NCBI GenBank assembly: GCA_030625285.1
Contig: DAOURC010000012.1
Location: 1-11,680 of the forward strand
Source of the DNA: Eubacteriales bacterium
GTDB taxonomy: Bacteria; Bacillota; Clostridia; Peptostreptococcales; Acidaminobacteraceae
Direction: 5' to 3'
Length of the DNA: 11,680 bases
The notes beneath the pieces are model-generated. The model saw only the letters and a program-made list of their open reading frames with translations. It did not search any database and had not been told where the DNA came from. Positions 1-6,893 of this stretch are shown in pieces (position 1 is the first letter of the stretch; each line of letters opens with the position of its first letter). The translations under genes and the position numbers were made by a program.

Positions 1-2
1 AA

Positions 3-230
3 CACCAGAGGCGATATGATTCCCATCAACAACACCTGAAAAATAATGAAATAATTTTGATGATATACTAAAAGAGAAATCATCACTATCGAGAGAACAA
101 CTAATACTATAATATATTTTATCTGGTCAATATTATTTTTCCTTTTTATCCTTCTTTCCGCTTCTGTGATAATTTCATTAGTATCGAAGTTTATATCAGG
201 AAACACAATTTCTATTTTTTTATCCGTCAT
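3..230 (-). CDS. Partial two-helix membrane protein, candidate anti-sigma factor (YxlC-like position)
   Basis: This gene is cut by the left edge; 76 codons are visible, read by hand from the ATG at 230. Its start overlaps the stop of the sigma gene by one base (TAATG), so the two are translationally coupled. The product begins MTDKKIEIVFPDINFD, has an acidic then basic cytoplasmic stretch of about 37 residues, a hydrophobic helix at about 38-56, and the beginning of a second helix at about 60-76. A short soluble N-terminus followed by membrane helices, encoded directly after an ECF sigma factor, is the usual layout of a membrane anti-sigma factor, and in B. subtilis the gene after sigY (yxlC) encodes such a protein. 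The anti-sigma role is inferred from context; I recognise no diagnostic motif such as a zinc-binding anti-sigma domain. Confidence 0.75.
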   Translation of the reverse strand, partial: MTDKKIEIVFPDINFDTNEIITEAERRIKRKNNIDQIKYIIVLVVLSIVMISLLVYHQNYFIIFQVLLMGIISPLV

Positions 231-712
231 TATTCTTCCTCCTCTCGAATATTCTTAATAGCATAATGAAATCTAGATTTCACCGTACCTTCCTTGATTC
301 CTAAAACCTCACCGATTTCCTTATAATTATATCCATGATAATATTTAAGAACAAACATTTTTCTTGTTTCTTCATCCATCGACATCAAGACTTCTCTTGC
401 TTCATAATTCATCTGTTTATCATCAAAATCATTTTCAAGCACAATTCTGTTGTTCTTCTTGTAATAATCTTTTAATAGGTTGTTTCCTATAGCAATCATC
501 AAAGTACTCACTTTGGCTTTATATTCAAACTTGCTTAGATTTATAATGAATCTGACACATGTCTCTTGAGCGATATCTTCGGAGAGTTCTTTATTAAACG
601 TCAAGCTGTAAATATATTTAAAAACAAAAGGATAATTTGACTCAATCAGATAATTGAGATGTATTTTACTCCCGCTTTTAGCTTTATAAAAGGTTTCTCT
701 TTCGACATTCAT
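230..712 (-). CDS. sigY: ECF-type RNA polymerase sigma factor, SigY-like
   Basis: This 160-residue protein has the two-domain ECF sigma architecture. Region 2 occupies about residues 20-90, including the SEDIAQET helix at 44-51 and the K/Y-rich core-binding stretch ending near KDYYKKNNR. Region 4 occupies about 108-157, with a helix-turn-helix in YKEIGEVLGIKEGTVKSRFHYA that would read the -35 element. It directs core RNA polymerase to a small regulon. The start at 712 is preceded by AAGGTGA at good spacing. It follows an ABC-2 permease and precedes a membrane protein with overlapping start and stop codons. The neighbouring PLDc_N protein, ABC ATPase and permease match the partners of B. subtilis SigY (YxlE, YxlF, YxlG), which is why I assign it to the SigY type; the protein alone would only support a general ECF call. 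Autoregulation through the promoter at 2627-2652 is likely but inferred. Confidence 0.85.
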   Translation of the reverse strand: MNVERETFYKAKSGSKIHLNYLIESNYPFVFKYIYSLTFNKELSEDIAQETCVRFIINLSKFEYKAKVSTLMIAIGNNLLKDYYKKNNRIVLENDFDDKQMNYEAREVLMSMDEETRKMFVLKYYHGYNYKEIGEVLGIKEGTVKSRFHYAIKNIREEEE

Positions 713-758
713 TAAATCACCTTATCCACTAAGAAATTTCATCATTTCTTCTATCAGT

Positions 759-790
759 ATATCATCAATCATATAATTGATTGATGATAT
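759..790 (-). promoter_or_regulatory. Perfect 13-bp inverted repeat between permease and sigma genes
   Basis: The arms at 759-771 and 778-790 are exact reverse complements, separated by a six-base loop. The element lies in the only sizeable gap (87 bases) of the operon, just before the sigma gene. No run of T follows on the minus strand, so it is not a normal intrinsic terminator. It could be an mRNA-stabilising or attenuating hairpin setting sigma factor dose relative to the transporter, or a protein operator. A weaker inverted repeat (arms 731-737 and 744-750) lies between it and the sigma start. Confidence 0.6.
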
Positions 791-799
791 TGTACCTTT

Positions 800-1564
800 C
801 TAATACACCCTTTTATTTTCGATTATCATTCTTCCCAATAAAACAAGCAACAAACTTATTGAAATCGTAATCAACGAACATACAATATCTTCATATCTAA
901 AACCGGTTTGCAATCGATTGACTTCCAGCGCCAAATAGTGGGGCATTAGATACCTATATGGTTTGCCGATCAGATGAATCAATCCATACTGTCCAAAGTA
1001 GATTCCAACGGATACAATGCTCGATAGATACGATTTTTTTATTAATAGTTCTACCAGCATATGTATGCTCAAATAATACACCATCATTAAACCGAGCATC
1101 AAAATCACCTTTAAAATCGCAATTGCATTCAACGTTTTTTCATCAAACAGCATCATGGAGTAAAAATAATTAATGACCATCGATATAAAAACAATCGCAA
1201 TAATAACAATTCCATATACAGCAAATTTCGATATGAAAAGCCTGCCTAAATCGATCCCTTTACTTAAAGGTATATCGATATAATGATTTGTAAATTCCTT
1301 AGAGACCAATCCGGTCAAAGTGAACGCTAAAACTACAGGAATAATCTGAAGGATATTGCCGATATAACTCTTGATTGCTTCTTCTCCACTTATAGTGATA
1401 AACTCCGCCAACCCTTCCATCCCAGTCTGTGATTTTAAAATACTCGGGAGAAACTTCAGCATGATTGGATCTAGCAAAGCAAAAAAAACAAATACAAATG
1501 CGATAATCAAAAACTTGTAACTCTTTATTCCTTCTATAAATTCTTTTTTAATCATTTTTTTCAC
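800..1564 (-). CDS. ABC-2 type transporter permease, YxlG-like
   Basis: This 254-residue integral membrane protein has about six hydrophobic segments (roughly residues 17-42, 66-87, 112-133, 147-172, 178-200 and 227-246), the normal layout of a small ABC-2 permease. A charged amphipathic N-terminus (MKKMIKKEFIEGIKSYK) precedes the first helix, as is usual in this family. Its start lies within the end of the ATPase gene (17-base overlap), so the two are translationally coupled and should form one transporter, probably a homodimer of the permease with two ATPase subunits. The substrate is not readable. In position and size it corresponds to YxlG of the B. subtilis sigY operon. Such exporters are often linked to antimicrobial peptide efflux or self-protection, but nothing in the sequence proves that here. 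Confidence 0.85.
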   Translation of the reverse strand: MKKMIKKEFIEGIKSYKFLIIAFVFVFFALLDPIMLKFLPSILKSQTGMEGLAEFITISGEEAIKSYIGNILQIIPVVLAFTLTGLVSKEFTNHYIDIPLSKGIDLGRLFISKFAVYGIVIIAIVFISMVINYFYSMMLFDEKTLNAIAILKVILMLGLMMVYYLSIHMLVELLIKKSYLSSIVSVGIYFGQYGLIHLIGKPYRYLMPHYLALEVNRLQTGFRYEDIVCSLITISISLLLVLLGRMIIENKRVY

Positions 1565-2414
1565 CGCCGCCTATCATCTCTAGATAAATATCCTCTAGAC
1601 TCGATTTTCTCTGATTGACACTTATGATTTCAATATCATTCTCGACAGCACTTTTTAATAGTTCTTTTTTTCCAGCTCTTATATCATTTAGATAGAATGA
1701 ATAACAATTGTTTTCATAAGTGAATTTATCGACAAATTCGAGCGAATCAAAATCGACATCCGAAGATACACCTTGAACACATATGTCAACTATCGGATAG
1801 ACAAATTTCTTTTTCAACTTTGACAAACTGTCTTCAAATATCACATTTCCATTTTTCAAAATACCTATACGATCACAAGTGTTTTCCACATCAGAAAGAA
1901 TATGAGTAGATATCATTATGGTTTTCCCCTCATCTTTCAGTCCCTTGATGATATTGATTACGTCTTTTCTTCCCTCGGGATCGAGTGCGGATAGCGGTTC
2001 ATCAAGCAATAAAATTTCCGGTTCTTGAGTAAGCGCACACGCAAATGCAACTCTTTGTTTCATGCCTTTTGAAAAGTTCGATATTTTCTTGTTCATAAAA
2101 TCTTTTAATCCTACCAATTCAATTAGATAGTCGTATTTGTAATCTTTTGATATGAAATTCATATACTCTTTCAAAGTCAGGTGTTCATAAAACACAGGAG
2201 CTTCCGGCATATATCCGATTCTTATATCGTCATCGACTTGAATATTTCCCGAATCAATCTTTAAAAGACCAATAATCGCTTTTAGCGTAGTAGTCTTGCC
2301 CGCACCGTTATGTCCCAACAATCCATAAATCTCACCTTTTTTCATCTCTAGGTTCACTTCACTCAAGGCTAAGAAATTTTTATATTTCTTGCACACTTTT
2401 TCAAGTTTAATCAT
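1548..2414 (-). CDS. ABC transporter ATP-binding protein, YxlF-like
   Basis: This 288-residue cytoplasmic ATPase has all the ABC motifs: Walker A GHNGAGKTT at 34-42, signature FSKGMKQR at 114-121 (a variant of LSGGQ), Walker B LLLDEP at 135-140 and the switch histidine H171 in ISTH. The usual Q-loop glutamine position reads GYMPE (67-71), as is common in DrrA/YxlF-type exporters. After about residue 210 comes the C-terminal extension typical of ABC-2 partner ATPases. The gene overlaps the upstream small membrane gene by 8 bases and the downstream permease by 17, so three genes are translated as a coupled unit. It would energise the permease encoded next; the cargo is unknown. The catalytic residues are intact and I see no sign of decay. 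Confidence 0.92.
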   Translation of the reverse strand: MIKLEKVCKKYKNFLALSEVNLEMKKGEIYGLLGHNGAGKTTTLKAIIGLLKIDSGNIQVDDDIRIGYMPEAPVFYEHLTLKEYMNFISKDYKYDYLIELVGLKDFMNKKISNFSKGMKQRVAFACALTQEPEILLLDEPLSALDPEGRKDVINIIKGLKDEGKTIMISTHILSDVENTCDRIGILKNGNVIFEDSLSKLKKKFVYPIVDICVQGVSSDVDFDSLEFVDKFTYENNCYSFYLNDIRAGKKELLKSAVENDIEIISVNQRKSSLEDIYLEMIGGGEKND

Positions 2415-2604
2415 AGATATTCTTCCTTCCGAAAATCAAAAAGAGTATAGATCCAAATCCGTTAACGAATATTACTATCAACGACCATATAACCTTATTC
2501 AGATTTCTTACACCTTTTGTAATAATCATCCATAGACAAAAGGCCGCCAAAGTATAATTCAAAATAATAAGCGGCATCAACATTTTAATCAAATCTAAAT
2601 CCAT
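2407..2604 (-). CDS. Small PLDc_N-type membrane protein, YxlE-like
   Basis: This is a 65-residue protein with two membrane helices (about 7-28 and 39-58) ending in the motif GFGSILFLIFGRKN, characteristic of the PLDc_N (phospholipase D-nuclease N-terminal) family of small membrane proteins. It is not an enzyme by itself. It is the first gene of the sigma/ABC operon, with TCCTCCT (2611-2617, giving AGGAGGA on the coding strand) six bases before its ATG and an ECF-like promoter just upstream. In B. subtilis, YxlE is a PLDc_N-type protein of the sigY operon, and YxlC, YxlD and YxlE are associated with negative control of SigY. A role in restraining the sigma factor is therefore a reasonable inference, and accessory service to the transporter is the alternative. 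Confidence 0.8.
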   Translation of the reverse strand: MDLDLIKMLMPLIILNYTLAAFCLWMIITKGVRNLNKVIWSLIVIFVNGFGSILFLIFGRKNIYD

Positions 2605-2626
2605 CAGAATTCCTCCTTTTATATAT

Positions 2627-2652
2627 AACGATTCAATACGGCAAAAGGTTCA
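2627..2652 (-). promoter_or_regulatory. Candidate ECF (SigY-type) autoregulated promoter
   Basis: On the minus strand a TGAAC -35 (2648-2652) stands 17 bases from CGTT (2627-2630). AAC-containing -35 and CGT-type -10 elements are the hallmark of ECF sigma factors. Initiation about seven bases downstream would leave a short leader carrying the strong AGGAGGA site. No well-spaced housekeeping promoter is visible here (TATATA would need a 20-base spacer). The position, directly before the first gene of an operon encoding an ECF sigma factor, fits positive autoregulation. Confidence 0.6.
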
Positions 2653-2661
2653 AATGAGACA

Positions 2662-2698
2662 AAAAAATAACAAGTCAAACTCAACCTGGTTATTTTTT
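2662..2698 (-). terminator. Intrinsic terminator of the pullulanase gene
   Basis: The ten-base arms AAAAAATAAC (2662-2671) and GTTATTTTTT (2689-2698) pair around a 17-base loop with partial inner pairing, and the minus-strand transcript ends in a run of U. It sits 25 bases beyond the pullulanase stop and ends just before the ECF promoter, insulating it. The A-tract/T-tract symmetry could make it work in both directions. Confidence 0.65.
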
Positions 2699-2701
2699 AA
2701 G

Positions 2702-2721
2702 ATTAATTAATTAATTAATTA
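2702..2721. repeat. (ATTA)5 microsatellite
   Basis: Five exact tandem copies of ATTA lie between the pullulanase stop codon and its terminator. It is a simple-sequence tract that may vary in copy number between strains; no function is suggested. Confidence 0.8.
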
Positions 2722-2722
2722 T

Positions 2723-5700
2723 TTATTTTTTCTTCTTTTTAAAGAACACATACCCCGCCAATAACATCACTGCTACGCCTATATATCCCAATGTAGTCCC
2801 TAAGCTGTATTTTCCATTCGAATCTTCTACACTATTATTTTCTATAAGAGTAACGGGTTCATCTTTTGTCAAGACAATCATGCTTCGTCCCTTAACCGTC
2901 GCCTTTCCGTTTATTACTTCAATAATGCCGGTTCCAGCTTTTTCATCATTTACGATTACAGACCAGTCACCTTCTGGCAGTGTTACAATTTGACTATTCT
3001 CATTTCCATTATAAAGAGTGATAATCGCTCCGGATTCATCTCCGCCTGCATAATCGTTTAGCAAGAATCCCACCATCGATGATGTCGGTAAAGTTAATCC
3101 ATTATCACTGTTTACTTCAAAGAAAGTTAAATGATTTTGAATTTCTTCTGAAGTTGCCAATCTGAATGCAGGATGAGCTTTCCTCATCTCTATCAAACCT
3201 TTATAATAATTAAACACATCTATATTTTCAGTTTTTTCATCCCAGTTCAGCTGATTAATGCTATCTGATGATTTGTAACTATTATGATCTCCATCCTTTG
3301 ATCTTAAAAAATCAACACCTGCATGTAGAAATGGTACACCTTGAGATGTAAAAACTATACCGTTAGCGAGCTTTTGCATTTTTATTCTTTCTTCATCTGC
3401 AAGATCGCCGCTAGTAGCAGATAGTTTATCCCATAGAGTCAAATTATCATGAGCCGATACATAATTTATAGATTGGCTTGGATTTATAGCCCATGGCTTG
3501 TTTGAGTAATTGACCAATCCATAATTTATCCCTTGATGATCCGTTGCGGCAACCACTCCAAATTTAACGCTTTCTTCAAGACCAGTTTTTCCGCTGACGA
3601 ACCCAGACTGCTCAGCTTGAAATACATCACCTTTAACTCCATCTCTCATATCGTCATTGAACGCTCCAACTCCAGGCACAAGATAGGTGTTTTTCTTAAT
3701 CAATCTCAATTCTTCAGCTAACGTTGAACCTCCACCAGTCCACCCTTCACCATAAATAATGATATCTGGATTGATTTCTTCAAGAGCTTTTCTAATCTGA
3801 GTCATAGTTTCAATATCGTGAAGTCCCATCAAATCGAATCTAAATCCATCTACGTGATATTCTTCAGTCCAATAAACGACAGAATCGATTATCATCTTTC
3901 TTACCATCGCTCTTTCCGAGGCTGTTTCATTACCGCAACCAGATCCATTGGAAAAAGCATCGGCATTCATGCGATAATAATAACCCGGAACAATATTTTC
4001 TAAATGTGAATTTGCGCTGAGCGCCGTATGATTATAAACCACATCCATTATGATACCGATATTTTCATCATGTAGCTTTTTAATAGTTTCTTTTAATTCT
4101 ACAACTCTAATTTCTCCATGATATGGATCACTTGAATACGAACCTTCTGGTGCATTATAATTGACCGGATCGTATCCCCAGTTGAAATTATTACTATCAA
4201 GAGCAGTTTCATTTACACTTTTATAATCAAAGAAAGGTAATACTTGAATATGAGTTATACCTAACTCCTTTAAATGATCTAGTCCTGTCTTAGTTCCATC
4301 AACTGTAGTCGTGCCGGATTCAACCAACCCGAGGAATTTTCCACTCTTTTCAATCCCACTGCTTAAATGCGACGATATGTCCCTTACATGCAGTTCATAG
4401 ATTATCGCATCGTTCGCCTTATCGATCTTCGGACCACTGTCATTTTCCCAGCCCGCTGGATCTGTTTCATCCAAATCTATAACCATACCTCGCATGCCGT
4501 TGATTCCAATTGCTTTTGCATACGGATCAACAGCTTCTTTAAAACCATTTCCGTTATCTACGCTATATGTATAGTACACTCCATTTATATCAGCATCTAC
4601 CGCTGCACTCCATACACCTTTTTCTTCTTTTTCCATTTCAATATGCTGATAAGCGTCGACATCGTTTCCTTCTTCATACAAATTTAAAGTAACCGACAAA
4701 GCAGTTGGCGCCCATACCTTGAATCTTGTTTCGACAGCCGAATATACAGCTCCCAAATCGCCACCTTCGTAAGTATATTCATTTTCAAAGCTTTCAGATG
4801 AATACAAAGGAGAGATATCCACCACTTTTTCTTCAAACCCTTCAAACTTGGCTACATACGCCACTGAAAGATTAAAATTTTCACTAAATGACAATTTGGC
4901 GCTTTGAATGAAATCCTCATCATTTGCATCTATAGATGTCACATATATTTTTTCGTTTTCTGAACTCATTAAATAAAATCCCTCTTCTAACTTTGATTTC
5001 TCTATTGGTATTGTCGTCGTTATAAACAAAACATTATTTTCAATCGCCTCTAACCGCAAGAATTTTGGCGTCAAATCGACTTCTTCCAATGAATGATACG
5101 TGTTTTCTACGGATTGCACCAAAAACATTTCTAAAACGTTTTCCTCATTGATCTTATTTAATTTAACATATCTATCCGAGTCAATATCTTTTGCTTCCCA
5201 ATCGTTCAACCTAACAATATAACCTATTTGACTGACTCCCTCTGTATCAGGAACGAGTATATCCGCATATACACCGTATTCATCTTCGCCATTAAACTGA
5301 TACGCCGCTCCATCTTTTCCATCCGGCCATAGCCAAATGTTCCACCCCTCATAATTCCCGTCAAATCTATGATAGTGAATTTTCATGCTAGTACTATCTT
5401 CACCAACTACTTCTATAATAGCCTCCGCGCCTGAGAGTAATATAGCTTCGCTGGGATTGAATACCTTATAACCTTTTGGCGCTTCATAATCGAAATCTTC
5501 TTGATTGGTATAAACCCAAATTTCAGCAAATCCATTTTTCATTTCTATAAACCGATCCGAACTTACATCTTTTGATTCCCAATCATTCAACCTTATAATG
5601 AATCCAGCTTCGTCATCTATATCTGCAAGATCTATAATTGCAATTTTACCGAACTCATCTTCATAGGAAAAGTCATAACCGCCGCCTTCTCCACCTTCCG

Positions 5701-5848
5701 GCCACAGCCAAATGTTCCACCCCTCATAATTTTCGTCATCTCTTTGATAATGAATGATAACTCGATTATCTTCAGCTGCAAAATTCGGTACAATAAATAC
5801 TCCAAATAATAAACTGAAAATTATTACTAGCGAAAATATTCGTTTCAT
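2723..5848 (-). CDS. pulA: Secreted, membrane-anchored type I pullulanase with two CBM41 domains
   Basis: This 1041-residue enzyme should cleave alpha-1,6 branch links in pullulan, starch or glycogen outside the cell. Numbered from the ATG at 5848: a signal peptide at about 1-25 (MKRIFSLVIIF...), two CBM41 glucan-binding domains at about 29-116 and 155-241 (each with NYEGWNIWLWP), a CBM48 domain at about 363-451, and a GH13 (subfamily 14-like) catalytic barrel at about 481-891. Visible signatures are NWGYDPVNYN (type I pullulanase), DVVYNH, DGFRFDLMG with nucleophile D672, YGEGW with acid/base E701, and SAHD with D801. A C-terminal beta domain precedes one membrane helix at about 1015-1036 and a KKKKK tail. 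No LPXTG sorting motif is present, so the anchor is probably the helix itself. The ATG at 5848 is chosen because GGGGTGA precedes it; an in-frame TTG at 5875 would place coding sequence over the operator. It is a single-gene unit with its own promoter, operator and terminator. Confidence 0.95.
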   Translation of the reverse strand: MKRIFSLVIIFSLLFGVFIVPNFAAEDNRVIIHYQRDDENYEGWNIWLWPEGGEGGGYDFSYEDEFGKIAIIDLADIDDEAGFIIRLNDWESKDVSSDRFIEMKNGFAEIWVYTNQEDFDYEAPKGYKVFNPSEAILLSGAEAIIEVVGEDSTSMKIHYHRFDGNYEGWNIWLWPDGKDGAAYQFNGEDEYGVYADILVPDTEGVSQIGYIVRLNDWEAKDIDSDRYVKLNKINEENVLEMFLVQSVENTYHSLEEVDLTPKFLRLEAIENNVLFITTTIPIEKSKLEEGFYLMSSENEKIYVTSIDANDEDFIQSAKLSFSENFNLSVAYVAKFEGFEEKVVDISPLYSSESFENEYTYEGGDLGAVYSAVETRFKVWAPTALSVTLNLYEEGNDVDAYQHIEMEKEEKGVWSAAVDADINGVYYTYSVDNGNGFKEAVDPYAKAIGINGMRGMVIDLDETDPAGWENDSGPKIDKANDAIIYELHVRDISSHLSSGIEKSGKFLGLVESGTTTVDGTKTGLDHLKELGITHIQVLPFFDYKSVNETALDSNNFNWGYDPVNYNAPEGSYSSDPYHGEIRVVELKETIKKLHDENIGIIMDVVYNHTALSANSHLENIVPGYYYRMNADAFSNGSGCGNETASERAMVRKMIIDSVVYWTEEYHVDGFRFDLMGLHDIETMTQIRKALEEINPDIIIYGEGWTGGGSTLAEELRLIKKNTYLVPGVGAFNDDMRDGVKGDVFQAEQSGFVSGKTGLEESVKFGVVAATDHQGINYGLVNYSNKPWAINPSQSINYVSAHDNLTLWDKLSATSGDLADEERIKMQKLANGIVFTSQGVPFLHAGVDFLRSKDGDHNSYKSSDSINQLNWDEKTENIDVFNYYKGLIEMRKAHPAFRLATSEEIQNHLTFFEVNSDNGLTLPTSSMVGFLLNDYAGGDESGAIITLYNGNENSQIVTLPEGDWSVIVNDEKAGTGIIEVINGKATVKGRSMIVLTKDEPVTLIENNSVEDSNGKYSLGTTLGYIGVAVMLLAGYVFFKKKKK

Positions 5849-5870
5849 TAAATCACCCCATAAATTATTG

Positions 5871-5884
5871 TGCAATCGTTTGCA
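5871..5884. promoter_or_regulatory. LacI-family / cre-like operator in the pullulanase leader
   Basis: The 14-base element reads TGCAAACGATTGCA on the coding strand: five-base inverted arms TGCAA/TTGCA around a central CG step, the standard LacI/GalR operator form. Against the catabolite responsive element pattern WTGNAANCGNWNNCAW it mismatches only at the last base. It lies between the -10 box and the ribosome binding site, overlapping the expected transcription start, where a bound repressor would block transcription. CcpA or a MalR-type maltose repressor are the likely binders; which one cannot be decided from sequence. Confidence 0.7.
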
Positions 5885-5891
5885 TAACCCT

Positions 5892-5897
5892 ATTATA
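5892..5897 (-). promoter_or_regulatory. -10 box of the pullulanase promoter
   Basis: A perfect TATAAT on the minus strand lies eight bases before the operator. The -35 is poor: TTAAAA at 17-base spacing is the best visible match. A weak -35 would suit a regulated promoter. Confidence 0.55.
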
Positions 5898-5929
5898 ATA
5901 TATTTACTTCAACTTTTTAACAAAAATAA

Positions 5930-5967
5930 AAAAAATAATCAAATATTTTTCTATCTGATTATTTTTT
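5930..5967 (-). terminator. Intrinsic terminator folded into the end of the nucleotidyltransferase gene
   Basis: The eleven-base arms at 5930-5940 and 5957-5967 are exact complements (AAAAAATAATC and its partner), with a 16-base loop, and the minus-strand transcript finishes in a U-rich run. The upstream arm encodes the final residues KKIIR of the nucleotidyltransferase and the TAG stop (5951-5953) lies in the loop. It ends close upstream of the pullulanase promoter, separating the two units. Confidence 0.65.
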
Positions 5968-6496
5968 CGATGGTTTTCCTAATACATATGGGTAATTCCA
6001 GCTCTAACGACCTATCAATCAGATCCATCCTTATTGTCTCTTTCTTCTCTAATAGATTCTTAATGATCTGTACTTTTTTCTCTCTCCCTGGAATAAGCTG
6101 ATATAAGATATACCAGTCTTCAAGGGCCATGATATTTACCGTTTGATTTCCTACATCGATAACTATATCAATAGATTTATCGTCGAAAACAAATCTAAAC
6201 TCCCCTTCTTCATGGCGTATATAAAATCCAGCAATGATATCTATTTCTGTCCCATCAACAACAATCGTCGTAAATTTCTGAGTGTTATAAATATCATTAT
6301 CATCAATTTTAATTTTTTCTTCACCATATTTCAAAAGATCATTTCTAACTATTACAAAATCTTTTTCTTCGATGAACAAATCTATATCATTCGGTAATTT
6401 TTCATAACCATTGGAATATAGAACCGTTGATGCACCTATTGCCCAAGTGATATTAATCTTGTTTAACTTTTCAGCTAACAACTCAAGAGTATCCAT
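5951..6496 (-). CDS. Nucleotidyltransferase-fold protein of unknown substrate
   Basis: This 181-residue soluble protein carries the core of the polymerase-beta/MNT nucleotidyltransferase fold. GAS at 21-23 replaces the usual GG/GS, NDIDLF gives metal-binding D37 and D39, and EIDII supplies a third acidic residue, D86. All three carboxylates are present, so catalysis (nucleotidyl transfer to a small molecule or protein) is possible. The C-terminal half has a helical stretch containing MALEDWYILYQL and GREKKVQIIKNLL, like the region after the catalytic core in antibiotic nucleotidyltransferase relatives and many uncharacterised homologues. AGGAGA precedes the ATG at good spacing. It is the last gene of a three-gene operon, nine bases after a SHOCT-like protein. 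No HEPN partner is adjacent, which argues against an MNT-HEPN toxin-antitoxin pair. The target is unknown. Confidence 0.7.
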   Translation of the reverse strand: MDTLELLAEKLNKINITWAIGASTVLYSNGYEKLPNDIDLFIEEKDFVIVRNDLLKYGEEKIKIDDNDIYNTQKFTTIVVDGTEIDIIAGFYIRHEEGEFRFVFDDKSIDIVIDVGNQTVNIMALEDWYILYQLIPGREKKVQIIKNLLEKKETIRMDLIDRSLELELPICIRKTIEKIIR

Positions 6497-6505
6497 TTAA
6501 TTCTC

Positions 6506-6892
6506 CTAATCGATATAAATTTTTACAGTCGTTCCATCCTCTTCTTCTATGTCTATTATAGTTTGACTACCATTTTCATCAAAGTCATCAATAGCCGTTT
6601 TAATTATTTCGTCGATATCGATACCACCTAATTTTTCTTTTAACTCAGGTTTGAATTTCGTTCCAATATTTAAACCCAAATTTATAAGAGATAGCGGTAT
6701 TTTAACATCAATTTTTGTATTGTCGCTAGGATCAAAAACTTTTATTTTTAATTTTTTACCTTTTAATTTACTCTTGTCATTTTTAACAACCTTAACATTA
6801 TTTTCTTCTATAGCCTCTAGTAATTTAAGCGCTTCCTCAGATGTGATTATTCCGTCTTCAACCATTTTCAAAATTTTAGCTTTTTCACTCAT
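6506..6892 (-). CDS. SHOCT-like domain protein (YvlB N-terminal type)
   Basis: This 128-residue acidic protein has an N-terminal SHOCT-like helical hairpin (ILKMVEDGIITSEEALKLL, residues 7-25), a lysine-rich linker, then a small alpha/beta domain with the stretch KIDVKIPLSLINLGL and a C-terminal IDIEEEDGTTVKIYID strand pair. This arrangement is common in uncharacterised Firmicute proteins encoded beside DUF2089 regulators. The ATG at 6892, one base after the DUF2089 stop codon, is chosen because AAAGG stands 11 bases before it; an in-frame GTG at 6901 is only two bases from that site. No membrane segment is present. The N-terminal hairpin closely resembles the C-terminus of the preceding protein, suggesting that both use the same interaction surface. 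A molecular function is not known; control of, or binding to, the DUF2089 regulator is an inference. Confidence 0.75.
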   Translation of the reverse strand: MSEKAKILKMVEDGIITSEEALKLLEAIEENNVKVVKNDKSKLKGKKLKIKVFDPSDNTKIDVKIPLSLINLGLNIGTKFKPELKEKLGGIDIDEIIKTAIDDFDENGSQTIIDIEEEDGTTVKIYID

Positions 6893-6893
6893 T

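Noticed and set aside
759..790. Intrinsic terminator between permease and sigma genes
   Set aside because: The stem is perfect but no T run follows on the minus strand, so a regulatory hairpin or operator is more likely.
4367..4687. Plus-strand open frame of 106 codons inside the pullulanase gene
   Set aside because: It lies opposite well-conserved pullulanase coding sequence (CBM48 and barrel start), and its translation looks like reverse-frame noise.
5849..5875. Upstream TTG start of the pullulanase gene
   Set aside because: No ribosome binding site fits it, it would overlap the operator, and the ATG at 5848 has GGGGTGA and begins a proper signal peptide.
5951..6892. MNT-HEPN toxin-antitoxin pair
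   Set aside because: The nucleotidyltransferase has no adjacent HEPN protein; its upstream neighbour is a SHOCT-like protein without the RX4-6H motif.
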